From a virus: a DNA stretch of 25,858 nucleotides. Below, piece by piece: positions 20,303 to 25,858 of the stretch. Location of the stretch: IMG/VR virus record IMGVR_UViG_3300044846_001567, positions 1 to 25,858 of that record. One strand, given 5' to 3'. The notes beneath the pieces were generated by a model. It was given only the letters and a program-made list of their open reading frames with translations, had not been told where the DNA came from and searched no databases. Each line of letters starts with the position of its first letter. Position 1 is the first letter of the stretch. The translations under genes and the position numbers were made by a program.

Positions 20303-20710
20303 TTAGGCTGTTGCGCGAGTAACAGTGCCGCTTGTTGGCCAGGTGACCGAAAGGGTCGCTAGATCGCCAACGGTTGAAGCAAACGGCTGGTATTGCGAAA
20401 CGAGGCAAACAGCAGTGTATGAAGGGTTAGTTGATGACACGGTTGCGCTAGTTGGCGTAATGACAACAGTTGCAGCAGTGTTAAGCAACGGCCAGAGTGT
20501 CTGGTCAACGGCAGCACTGCCGAAGTCCTGGTAAAAGTTCAGGGTCACTGAACCTGATAGAAGGCCGCCAGTTACGGTCTTGAAGTTGCCACCAAAAGTG
20601 GTTGTGTCAACTTCGTCAGCCTGAATGGTTAGATCAACAGACTGAAGCGAGTTGCTCAGGTTTACTCCGTTGACCGTAATCTTGTGGTCTGTTGCGACAA
20701 ATTTTGCCAT
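20303..20710 (-). CDS. Major tail tube protein
   Basis: This 135-aa protein begins MAKFVATDHKITVNGVNLS and contains SVDLTIQADEVDTTTFGG, a strand-turn-strand typical of siphophage tail tube proteins (lambda gpV/HK97 gp6-like beta-barrel fold). SVTLNFYQDFG and the late VCLVSQYQPFA and TLSVTWPTSG segments also match. It polymerises into hexameric rings to form the tube. Context: tail terminator gene upstream, tail chaperone downstream. It has its own strong ribosome binding sequence. Confidence 0.85.
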   Translation of the reverse strand: MAKFVATDHKITVNGVNLSNSLQSVDLTIQADEVDTTTFGGNFKTVTGGLLSGSVTLNFYQDFGSAAVDQTLWPLLNTAATVVITPTSATVSSTNPSYTAVCLVSQYQPFASTVGDLATLSVTWPTSGTVTRATA

Positions 20711-20724
20711 GTTGAATCTCCTTG

Positions 20725-21132
20725 TTAGTCTGCCTGCACAACTAAGTCAAACTCAGCTGCCAGATAGGTGTTATCTCCGAGTGAAATTGAGCCGTAGTTT
20801 CTCATGCCAGACACTATGCAGTCAAATGCTTTACCACCGAGTGTCTTGTCTAATTCTACTGCCCCACGAATACTAGAAGAACCTGTTGGGGAACAGTAAG
20901 CATCCAGCGAGTTCTGTGCCGTTCTCTCACTAGCCAAACCGACAACCAAAGTCACTGTGAAGTTGTAAGTTGACAGGCCGTTCTTGAACGCTTTGTGATA
21001 GTCAACCGATGCCGGTGCAATAATCGCAAACGGTGGATTGACATTCGCAGGAATAGTCGAACCTGTGCGCAAACCTGTGATGGTTGCCAGGTTAGTTGCG
21101 ATGCCTTGTCGCAGATCACTAATCTGTGCCAT
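20725..21132 (-). CDS. Tail terminator-like protein
   Basis: This 135-aa protein starts MAQISDLRQGIATNLATI and contains FAIIAPASVDYHKAF, a Y-N-F-TVTLVVG strand, RTAQNSLDAYCSP and a late YLAAEFDLVVQAD ending. Order and strand pattern fit the tail terminator proteins of siphophages, which cap the tube and join it to the head. It follows the connector gene with a TAATG overlap. A neck protein of another class is possible. Confidence 0.6.
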   Translation of the reverse strand: MAQISDLRQGIATNLATITGLRTGSTIPANVNPPFAIIAPASVDYHKAFKNGLSTYNFTVTLVVGLASERTAQNSLDAYCSPTGSSSIRGAVELDKTLGGKAFDCIVSGMRNYGSISLGDNTYLAAEFDLVVQAD

Positions 21133-21737
21133 TACGCCAAGAACCTTGCCAGACGATACGGCTCAACGAGCTGCTGAACATCAGGGTCAAGTCTTGTGCC
21201 AACACGGATGTAGCCGAGGTCTGGTGCAGACAACACACCCAACGGTGAGTCAAGGCGTTTGAAGATTCGGCTGCTCTGAATAATGGTGGCCTGTTTGATA
21301 GCCACAGGCGCAGCAGACCAACCCCAAGTGCCAGTCACACGCACACTGGCCTCACCAATGTTTGTGCCAAACACATAATCGCCAACAGCCCTGATCCGTG
21401 TAGCAGGCCAACCAGTCAAACCATCAGCCCTGCCGTTCAAAGGTTCAAGCTGGTAATCGGTGCTGTTCCAAGTCTGGTCAAACACGCCATCCAAGTCGGC
21501 AGACACCACAAGGCTGCTCAACGAGATCAAGTCATCAATCTCGCAAACAATCGTGTCTTCTGGTGTGAAGAATCGGGTTGCTGTGCCGTTCGGGTAAAAG
21601 TTGCGACCAGCGAAACCATCAACCAGGCGCGAAGCCGACTCAATAGCCGTTTCCAGCAAACTGTCATCAATGCTGTCTGTTATTCGCAACGCCGCTTTGA
21701 CATCAGCCAAAGTCGCATAACCGTTAGTAATCGCCAC
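21132..21737 (-). CDS. Head-tail connector protein (gp6-like)
   Basis: The 201-aa protein begins AITNGYATLADVKAALRI and SIDDSLLETAIESASRLVDGFAGRNF, the all-helical adaptor start of HK97 gp6/SPP1 gp15-type connectors, then a beta-rich insertion with YQLEPLNGRADGLTGWPATRIRAVG, in part, and a final helix AIKQATIIQSSRIFKR. Such proteins bind under the portal as a 12-mer ring. The start is a GTG with an AGGAG ribosome binding site 5 bases upstream. It is the first head-tail gene after the glycosylation cassette. Confidence 0.85.
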   Translation of the reverse strand: MAITNGYATLADVKAALRITDSIDDSLLETAIESASRLVDGFAGRNFYPNGTATRFFTPEDTIVCEIDDLISLSSLVVSADLDGVFDQTWNSTDYQLEPLNGRADGLTGWPATRIRAVGDYVFGTNIGEASVRVTGTWGWSAAPVAIKQATIIQSSRIFKRLDSPLGVLSAPDLGYIRVGTRLDPDVQQLVEPYRLARFLA

Positions 21738-21765
21738 ACAAACTCCTAAAATCTATGCTTCTAGT

Positions 21766-22197
21766 TTAGCCGTTAGTCAGCCGTGCCTTTATAGCAGTCG
21801 TGCTGATGCCATCCGTGTAAGGCAGATATACCAAACCGATGCCGCGCTCATCCAACCAATCCTGGTCAAAACCCATCTGATAGTAGTAATCACGCCGCGC
21901 CCAATCGCTACCGATCACAACATAGTCAGGTCGCACCTGCTCAATGGTCGGCTTCGAATCTGCACCACCCATGTTCGGCACAACAGCTGCCACCCACTTA
22001 CAACCCAACAAGGTTGCTTCGCGTTCACGGTAAGTCATCACCGGTGCTTTGCCCTTGTATTCCACAATGAACTCATCGGTGTTCAACGACACCACCACAT
22101 CCCCGATCTCATGGCAGCGTTCCAAGAACGCGATATGCCCTGGATGTAGCAGGTCGAATGTGCCGCCAGTGTAAACGGTTGGTCGTTTCAATCCCAT
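21766..22197 (-). CDS. Cytidylyltransferase, TagD-like
   Basis: This 143-aa protein has the nucleotidyltransferase motif GTFDLLHPGHIAFL with the HPGH active-site box, then YREREATL, IGSDW and the family ending GISTTAIKARL, close to TagD-type glycerol-3-phosphate cytidylyltransferases. Such enzymes join CTP and a phosphorylated polyol or sugar to make an activated donor such as CDP-glycerol. The ATG at 22197 has a GAAGGG ribosome binding site 7 bases upstream; a GTG at 22227 is less likely. It lies downstream of two glycosyltransferases, so it may supply a donor for modifying the virion or the cell surface. The substrate is unknown. Confidence 0.88.
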   Translation of the reverse strand: MGLKRPTVYTGGTFDLLHPGHIAFLERCHEIGDVVVSLNTDEFIVEYKGKAPVMTYREREATLLGCKWVAAVVPNMGGADSKPTIEQVRPDYVVIGSDWARRDYYYQMGFDQDWLDERGIGLVYLPYTDGISTTAIKARLTNG

Positions 22198-22835
22198 CGA
22201 TTTGCCCTTCGTGTTTGTAGTGTCCACGCATTTGCGCTTATACGGCCTTGTGCGGCGTTCTCAGCCCACAAACTTTGATTACTGCTGTATGACACCGAGT
22301 TCACATTTTGGAAGCCGCTATGAAGCGTAGAACTGTTATCGTGACCCATTTTGCAGGCAATGGTTTTCTTGCTCACGGCAGCCAAATCAACGCGGCGTTC
22401 CAAATCGTTATCGTCAAAATATAGCGGGTAAAAATTCTCGTCATAAAGCCCAACCTTCTCAACCATGCCCTCACCAAACACCACACCCGACCACTGCGGC
22501 ACAATGTCCAAGAAGTTCAATGCCTGCGTGTCCACCTGATCGGGGATATTCGCCATCTGTCCAGGCTCAAACCAAGCATCATCATTTACCAGCACCCAAT
22601 ATGGCGCATACGGTGTGGCCTTCACAATCAGATTCCAAGCCCCAACCAAACCAAGCCCGAACGGAACTTCGATGTGCCACAAGTGTTTGACCAGCTCAGG
22701 CTTCTTCGGTTGCCAAGTGCGCGTTCCTGAATTGTTGACCACCACCAAATGCTCAACAGGATAATCAATGCTGGCAAGAAGCCGGTCAGCCAAATCAAAT
22801 CGTTTCAGAGTGCAAAACCCCAAAACAGGAATCAT
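22188..22835 (-). CDS. Glycosyltransferase, GT2 family
   Basis: The protein begins MIPVLGFCTLKRFDLADR and has the GT-A fold pattern: VEHLVVVNNSGT, GLGLVGAWNLI, WVLVNDDAWFEPG with a DD metal-binding motif and a late YLYDENFYPLYFDDNDLERR-type acceptor and catalytic segment (only parts quoted exactly: FDDNDLERRVDL). GT2 enzymes transfer a sugar from a nucleotide donor with inversion. The ATG at 22835 overlaps the TGA of the preceding glycosyltransferase gene (ATGA), so the two are coupled. The position between capsid and connector genes favours modification of virion proteins or of surface polymers. Confidence 0.88.
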   Translation of the reverse strand: MIPVLGFCTLKRFDLADRLLASIDYPVEHLVVVNNSGTRTWQPKKPELVKHLWHIEVPFGLGLVGAWNLIVKATPYAPYWVLVNDDAWFEPGQMANIPDQVDTQALNFLDIVPQWSGVVFGEGMVEKVGLYDENFYPLYFDDNDLERRVDLAAVSKKTIACKMGHDNSSTLHSGFQNVNSVSYSSNQSLWAENAAQGRISANAWTLQTRRANRWD

Positions 22836-24043
22836 CGCAAAATCTTCTTCAACACCGGCAACCAGTATTCGCGCCAAACCTTCTCAGCACCAAAACCCTC
22901 AGCAAAATCAATCGCCTTCTGCGACTTCCCACGCGGCCTATCATAAGCAGCCTGCAACGCCGCCACAGTCTGCGGAATGTTCGGCACACTAAACCAAGAC
23001 TTCTGCGCCTCATCCCACAGCGGCTGACACTCAATCAGCCAACCATCGCCACACAACTCAGTGCTGGCACAAATGTCCGACACAACAACCGGTGTGCCAC
23101 AAGCCTGCGCCTCAACCGTGCCAACACCAAAACCTTCCCCATAACTGATGCCCAGGTAAACATCCATAGCCGTATAAAACGCAGCCAAATGTTCCTGCGA
23201 ATAGCCGTAACGGTAAGACACCTGATCGCAGAACACAACCTGATTCCGTTGCAAACCACAGCTGGTCAACAACTGATCTAACTTCCAACCACCGAAACTG
23301 CCGAACATATCGGTGTGCAAATACAGCACAGCATCAGGCTTATCCTTCGCAAAGATTGAGAACGCCAAAAACGCCTCAGCAACAGCCTTCCTGTGAATCG
23401 CACCCGAAGCCTTATTCGCAAAGTTCATGCCCACAATAAAGTTGTCATCCGTCAAACCCATGTAATCGCGCACAGGCTGATTATCAACATAAAAGGTCGG
23501 TTTGAACACCGGCTCAACAGCGTGAGGCACAAACTCAGCCTCAACACCATACTTAGCCAACTGCGCCTGACCCCAACGACTCATCGCAATCGGTGTCACA
23601 TTAGGTCGTTTGCACCACTCCAACACCAACGGCGGAATCGGGTTGTGGTCAATCGGTGTCCATGAAGCAATGTTCAGGTCGGCATACTTATCGCCACGCA
23701 AAATCCACACATCGTAAAGAGTCACCAAAACATTTGGCAACTTGCCCTTCTTCTTCTCTACGGCGGCCACATGATGCAAGTGATTCAGCGGCGTAACATC
23801 CTGCGAATACGGTTCAGCACCACGCGCATACTCAGGCACAACACCGTGGTCACTAGCCCAAGTGCCATTCACACCTTCGCGGCCATAGTTGCTCAACACA
23901 GCAACATCCAAACCGTCACGGATCATACGATTCAACACCTGGTTCGACTGCATCCCATATCCCGTGGTGGCCGTTGGCGAATTACTAAACCACGAAACAA
24001 TGCCGCGCAAACTACCCTTAGCCGGATTCCCAGACTTACCCAT
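22832..24043 (-). CDS. Glycosyltransferase, GT4 family
   Basis: This is a GT-B type enzyme of about 403 aa. Early it has GIVSWFSNSPTATTGYGMQ, the Gly-rich N-terminal acceptor domain. Late it has the family signature GISYGEGFGVGTVEAQACGTP with the E-x7-E pair that binds the nucleotide-sugar, followed by VVVSDICASTELC. The ATG at 24043 is preferred over one at 24079 because AGGAT lies just upstream. GT4 enzymes are retaining transferases using UDP-, GDP- or ADP-sugars. It is first of the three-gene glycan cassette that separates the capsid gene from the head-tail genes. Confidence 0.9.
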   Translation of the reverse strand: MGKSGNPAKGSLRGIVSWFSNSPTATTGYGMQSNQVLNRMIRDGLDVAVLSNYGREGVNGTWASDHGVVPEYARGAEPYSQDVTPLNHLHHVAAVEKKKGKLPNVLVTLYDVWILRGDKYADLNIASWTPIDHNPIPPLVLEWCKRPNVTPIAMSRWGQAQLAKYGVEAEFVPHAVEPVFKPTFYVDNQPVRDYMGLTDDNFIVGMNFANKASGAIHRKAVAEAFLAFSIFAKDKPDAVLYLHTDMFGSFGGWKLDQLLTSCGLQRNQVVFCDQVSYRYGYSQEHLAAFYTAMDVYLGISYGEGFGVGTVEAQACGTPVVVSDICASTELCGDGWLIECQPLWDEAQKSWFSVPNIPQTVAALQAAYDRPRGKSQKAIDFAEGFGAEKVWREYWLPVLKKILR

Positions 24044-24083
24044 TTTTATCCTGTCGTAGAAGGTGCTAACAGAATACAACAGA

Positions 24084-24117
24084 CAAAGGAAAAGCCACCT
24101 GCTTTCGTTCAGGTGGC
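24084..24117 (-). terminator. Terminator before glycosyltransferase gene
   Basis: On the minus strand GCCACCTG (24110-24117) and CAGGTGGC (24094-24101) form a perfect 8-bp stem with an 8-base loop, followed by TTTTCCTTT. It lies about 50 bases upstream of the GT4 start and downstream of the small transcription unit, so the glycosyltransferases may need their own promoter or read-through. Confidence 0.8.
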
Positions 24118-24241
24118 CTTCATACTTTATGCCTTATTGCGTATTAGGCAAATTTCTATGGTTTCTTGTTGATTTCGCAAAAACAAGTTTCCATCCAAGC
24201 TGCAACGGAATCGCCTTGTTGCAAGGCATCAATACGCTGAC
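24084..24241 (-). ncRNA. Candidate small RNA between promoter and terminator
   Basis: A transcript from the promoter at 24248-24277 would start near 24241 and end at the terminator after 24094, about 155 bases. It can form a 6-bp hairpin, GCCTTG-CAA-CAAGGC, and a second stem GCCT/AGGC near its 3' side. A 31-codon frame (24156-24251) begins inside the -10 box, so it would not be fully included in this transcript. No known RNA family is recognised. Confidence 0.4.
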
Positions 24242-24247
24242 TAGACA

Positions 24248-24277
24248 ACATTACAGGTCAACTCTAAAAGATGTCAA
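24248..24277 (-). promoter_or_regulatory. Strong-looking leftward promoter
   Basis: TTGACA (24272-24277) matches the -35 consensus exactly. TAATGT (24248-24253) lies 18 bases downstream as a -10 box. This is the best sigma70-type promoter seen in the window. It sits directly behind the terminator of the capsid gene. Confidence 0.65.
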
Positions 24278-24282
24278 GCAAA

Positions 24283-24315
24283 GGAAAACCCCCAGAGTCT
24301 ACGCGCTCTGAGGGT
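24283..24315 (-). terminator. Terminator after major capsid gene
   Basis: On the minus strand ACCCTCAGAG (24306-24315) pairs with CTCTGGGGGT (24288-24297) with one G-T pair and an 8-base loop, followed by TTTTCC. It lies 23 bases after the capsid stop codon, so the capsid transcript ends here. Confidence 0.88.
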
Positions 24316-24337
24316 CTTCCAGTTTAGAACTTCGAGA

Positions 24338-25486
24338 TTAGCTTGCGCCACCCTTGAAGTAACCAATGTGTGTTGCGTGGGTTAGTCCACCGTCAACGCG
24401 GATAAGTCCGCGGTATGCGGTGACATCGGTGTTGAACGCGAAGTCGGTTGAAGATGCAACCTGAACGCCACCAGCGACACGAGCCTTGAACGATGGAAGG
24501 TGTCCGAATAGAACAGACTTCGCACCAGTAGCAACAGCAGGAACAGCAGGGTTCTCGTAGACCGAGTAACCAAGCAACTGTGCAGGCTGACCGTTAACTG
24601 CGTTGTCAAGCCAGATGTAGTTACCTGCGCCATCCTTCAACTTACGAGCAGCAGCAATACCGCTCTTAGCCATCATGAAGCCGAGGCCTGGAAGAACGCG
24701 CGCGCCATCTGCGATGCCGTAAACGAGGTCAATCAGGTTCTCGTAGGTAAACGCACCCGAAACAGCAGTGCCACCAGTGACAACTGAACCAGCTGCATCA
24801 ACCAACTTGTTAGTCAGTGCAGTGTTAGTCTGCACACCGAGGCTAGTTCCTAGCTGCTGTGCGACATAACCGGTGATGTTGAAACCAGCATCGGTCACCA
24901 ACTCGTTAGCCAAGTTCACGATCGCACCATACTTGACTGCGCCAAGAGTGATTGATGAGAAGGTTGGGTTTGACTCTGAGATAGTTCCAGCAGCTGCAAC
25001 TGAACCAGAAGTAGAAATAGCTGTGACCGTAGGCAAAATCAAGTTTTCGCCGCTGGCCGTGTTGAACACTTCTGAGGTGGTTAGGATCGGCCCGACTAGG
25101 GTTGCAATCTGAAACACCTGGTCATAAAAGGCCGTTGGAACAGTCGAAGACGAAGGGGTCAATGGTGCGCGAGTTTCGCGGAAGAACTCGTGTGAACGAA
25201 CCTCACCACGAGCAATCGCACGAAGAACATCAGCCTCAGAAGAAGCAGGTGCAACTTCTGGTGCAAACGAACCAGCAGACTCAGCGGCCTCAGCTGAACG
25301 CTGTGCAACCTTCTGAGCAGTAGCAATAGCAGCATCGCGCTGAGCAATGTCAGCTTCGATACGGTCAATCTTTTGTGAGTCCTCAGCAGTAAGTCCGCCA
25401 CGCTTCTCAGCGTCATCCAAAACCTCACGCATTTGTGCGATTAGGTTGTTGCGAACTTCAGCCTGACCCTTGATGAAATCAGACAT
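24338..25486 (-). CDS. Major capsid protein, HK97 fold
   Basis: The 382-aa protein has an N-terminal coiled-coil scaffold (delta) domain (residues 1 to about 100, rich in Ala, Glu, Arg and Asp), then a likely protease cleavage region around SHEFFRETRAPLT (98-110). The HK97 core follows: VPTAFYDQVFQIATLVGP, EVFNTASGENLILPTV, KYGAIVNLANELVTDAG, LGTSLGVQTNTALTNKL, and VDGGLTHATHIGYFKGG at the end, quoted in parts. Capsid proteins with a fused delta domain assemble without a separate scaffold and are trimmed by a protease, which should lie to the right of the window. A GAAAGG ribosome binding site precedes the ATG. Terminators on both sides make it a separate, probably highly expressed unit. Confidence 0.93.
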   Translation of the reverse strand: MSDFIKGQAEVRNNLIAQMREVLDDAEKRGGLTAEDSQKIDRIEADIAQRDAAIATAQKVAQRSAEAAESAGSFAPEVAPASSEADVLRAIARGEVRSHEFFRETRAPLTPSSSTVPTAFYDQVFQIATLVGPILTTSEVFNTASGENLILPTVTAISTSGSVAAAGTISESNPTFSSITLGAVKYGAIVNLANELVTDAGFNITGYVAQQLGTSLGVQTNTALTNKLVDAAGSVVTGGTAVSGAFTYENLIDLVYGIADGARVLPGLGFMMAKSGIAAARKLKDGAGNYIWLDNAVNGQPAQLLGYSVYENPAVPAVATGAKSVLFGHLPSFKARVAGGVQVASSTDFAFNTDVTAYRGLIRVDGGLTHATHIGYFKGGAS

Positions 25487-25598
25487 GATTTCCTTTCAAT
25501 TAGGTTAGATGAATTGTCTGCCGTGAATAACACAGAACAGTTGGCCGCGCTAACGCTGAACCTGTGAATAAGTTTAGCCAACGCAATATAACGGCGTA
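25487..25598 (-). promoter_or_regulatory. Upstream region of capsid gene
   Basis: The gap between the 52-aa gene terminator and the capsid start should hold the capsid promoter, but no clear -35/-10 pair stands out. The 8-base sequence GTGAATAA occurs twice in direct orientation (25523-25530 and 25564-25571), 41 bp apart, about four helical turns. It could be an activator site for late expression. A single CGTTAT lies near the right end. Confidence 0.4.
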
Positions 25599-25641
25599 AA
25601 AGAAAACCCCTGCCGGTAAAGGGTAAGAAAACCAGCAGGGG
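25599..25641 (-). terminator. Terminator after 52-aa gene
   Basis: On the minus strand CCCCTGCTGG (25632-25641) pairs with CCGGCAGGGG (25607-25616), with one wobble and a 15-base loop, followed by TTTTCTTTT. It lies just past the stop codon of the 52-aa gene. Confidence 0.88.
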
Positions 25642-25655
25642 AAAAGAACTGCGAT

Positions 25656-25814
25656 CTAACGAGTTTCTTTTGCCTCAGTCACACGAACTTCTTTGGCCGG
25701 TGCTGATGCCGATGCAATGTCCTTCACCAATTCGGCAATAATGCCGCTGTCAGGTGAACCAGCAATCTCGTTGATTACCTTTATTGCAATTTCGTATTCT
25801 TCTTTTGTTGGCAT
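25656..25814 (-). CDS. 52-aa hypothetical protein before capsid gene
   Basis: The protein starts MPTKEEYEIAIKVINEIAG and ends TEAKETR. It is acidic and helical with a Pro/Ser/Ala linker near residues 34-40. The ATG overlaps the TAA of the upstream partial gene (TAATG), and a terminator follows 15 bases after its stop. It closes the operon that would contain portal and protease genes. A small capsid-assembly factor is a possibility without direct evidence. Confidence 0.65.
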   Translation of the reverse strand: MPTKEEYEIAIKVINEIAGSPDSGIIAELVKDIASASAPAKEVRVTEAKETR

Positions 25815-25858
25815 TAGATGTCCTTCATTAGCAGGTCTAGTTTCTTCTTCTTCAAGGC
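25814..25858 (-). CDS. Partial gene at right edge (C terminus only)
   Basis: Only the last 14 codons are visible: ALKKKLDLLMKDI followed by TAA. The frame is open to the edge, and its stop overlaps the start of the 52-aa gene. By position it could be the end of a protease, portal or small head gene; the residues do not identify it. Confidence 0.55.
   Translation of the reverse strand, partial: ALKKKKLDLLMKDI

Noticed and set aside
24156-24251. 31-codon minus-strand frame between capsid and glycosyltransferase genes
   Set aside because: Its ATG lies inside the -10 box of the local promoter and there is no ribosome binding site, so it is not listed as a gene. It is mentioned as an alternative to the small RNA.
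1-25858. Integrase, excisionase, CRISPR array, insertion sequence or toxin-antitoxin motif
   Set aside because: No tyrosine or serine recombinase, no regularly spaced repeat-spacer pattern and no transposase were seen. The only repeats of note are the iterons, tandem operator-like repeats and terminator stems.

Overview
The window looks like most of the genome of a long-tailed (siphovirus-type) tailed phage of an actinobacterium. The host inference rests on a WhiB-family gene (a family confined to Actinobacteria and their phages), HK97-type capsid, tail and recombination genes of the kind common in actinophages, and a leaderless-looking promoter. Base composition looks moderate rather than GC-rich, which fits a small-genome aquatic actinobacterium better than a streptomycete; that part is inference. 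Almost all genes are on the minus strand, so the window reads from right to left. Genes are packed with TGATG, TAATG or ATGA stop/start overlaps, indicating long translationally coupled operons. Terminase large subunit, portal and capsid protease are not seen; they would be expected just beyond the ends, since the right edge cuts a gene upstream of the capsid gene and the left edge ends next to an HNH gene. No integrase was found.

Structural region (about 25.86 to 11.46 kb, leftward): a 52-aa gene and a strong terminator; the HK97-fold major capsid protein as its own transcription unit between terminators; a promoter-terminator unit that may make a small RNA; a sugar-modification cassette (GT4 glycosyltransferase, GT2 glycosyltransferase, TagD-like cytidylyltransferase); head-tail connector, tail terminator, tail tube, and a tail assembly chaperone with a textbook -1 frameshift signal. 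Then comes a plus-strand, two-gene insertion with its own promoter and a bidirectional terminator (a moron of unknown function), followed leftward by a gp10-like protein, tape measure, minor tail protein, four small tail or fibre-like proteins (three are tandem paralogues), a coiled-coil protein, and a lysis cassette (XhlA-like membrane protein, M23 endolysin, holin-like protein).

Regulatory and replication region (about 11.47 to 5.2 kb): whiB on the plus strand, diverging from a leftward early operon of YqaJ/lambda-type exonuclease, a probable single-strand annealing protein, several small proteins, HNH-like proteins, a helix-turn-helix replication initiator with iterons and an AT-rich flank inside its gene (a lambda-ori-like arrangement), a DnaB-type helicase, an SSB and a RusA resolvase.

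Accessory region (about 5.2 kb to the left end): many small leftward genes, including single- and double-TM micro-proteins, HNH endonuclease genes, a small HTH protein next to a calcineurin-type phosphoesterase, a tRNA-like element, a lipoprotein with an NlpC/P60 peptidase domain, and a FmdB-type zinc ribbon.

The most unusual items are the unknown moron pair, a tandem GATAACGG repeat found in two distant intergenic gaps (once directly upstream of a leaderless-type -10 box), the small transcription unit behind the capsid gene, the putative origin with a fourth iteron kept out of frame, the glycan cassette beside the capsid gene, and the phage-encoded NlpC/P60 lipoprotein.
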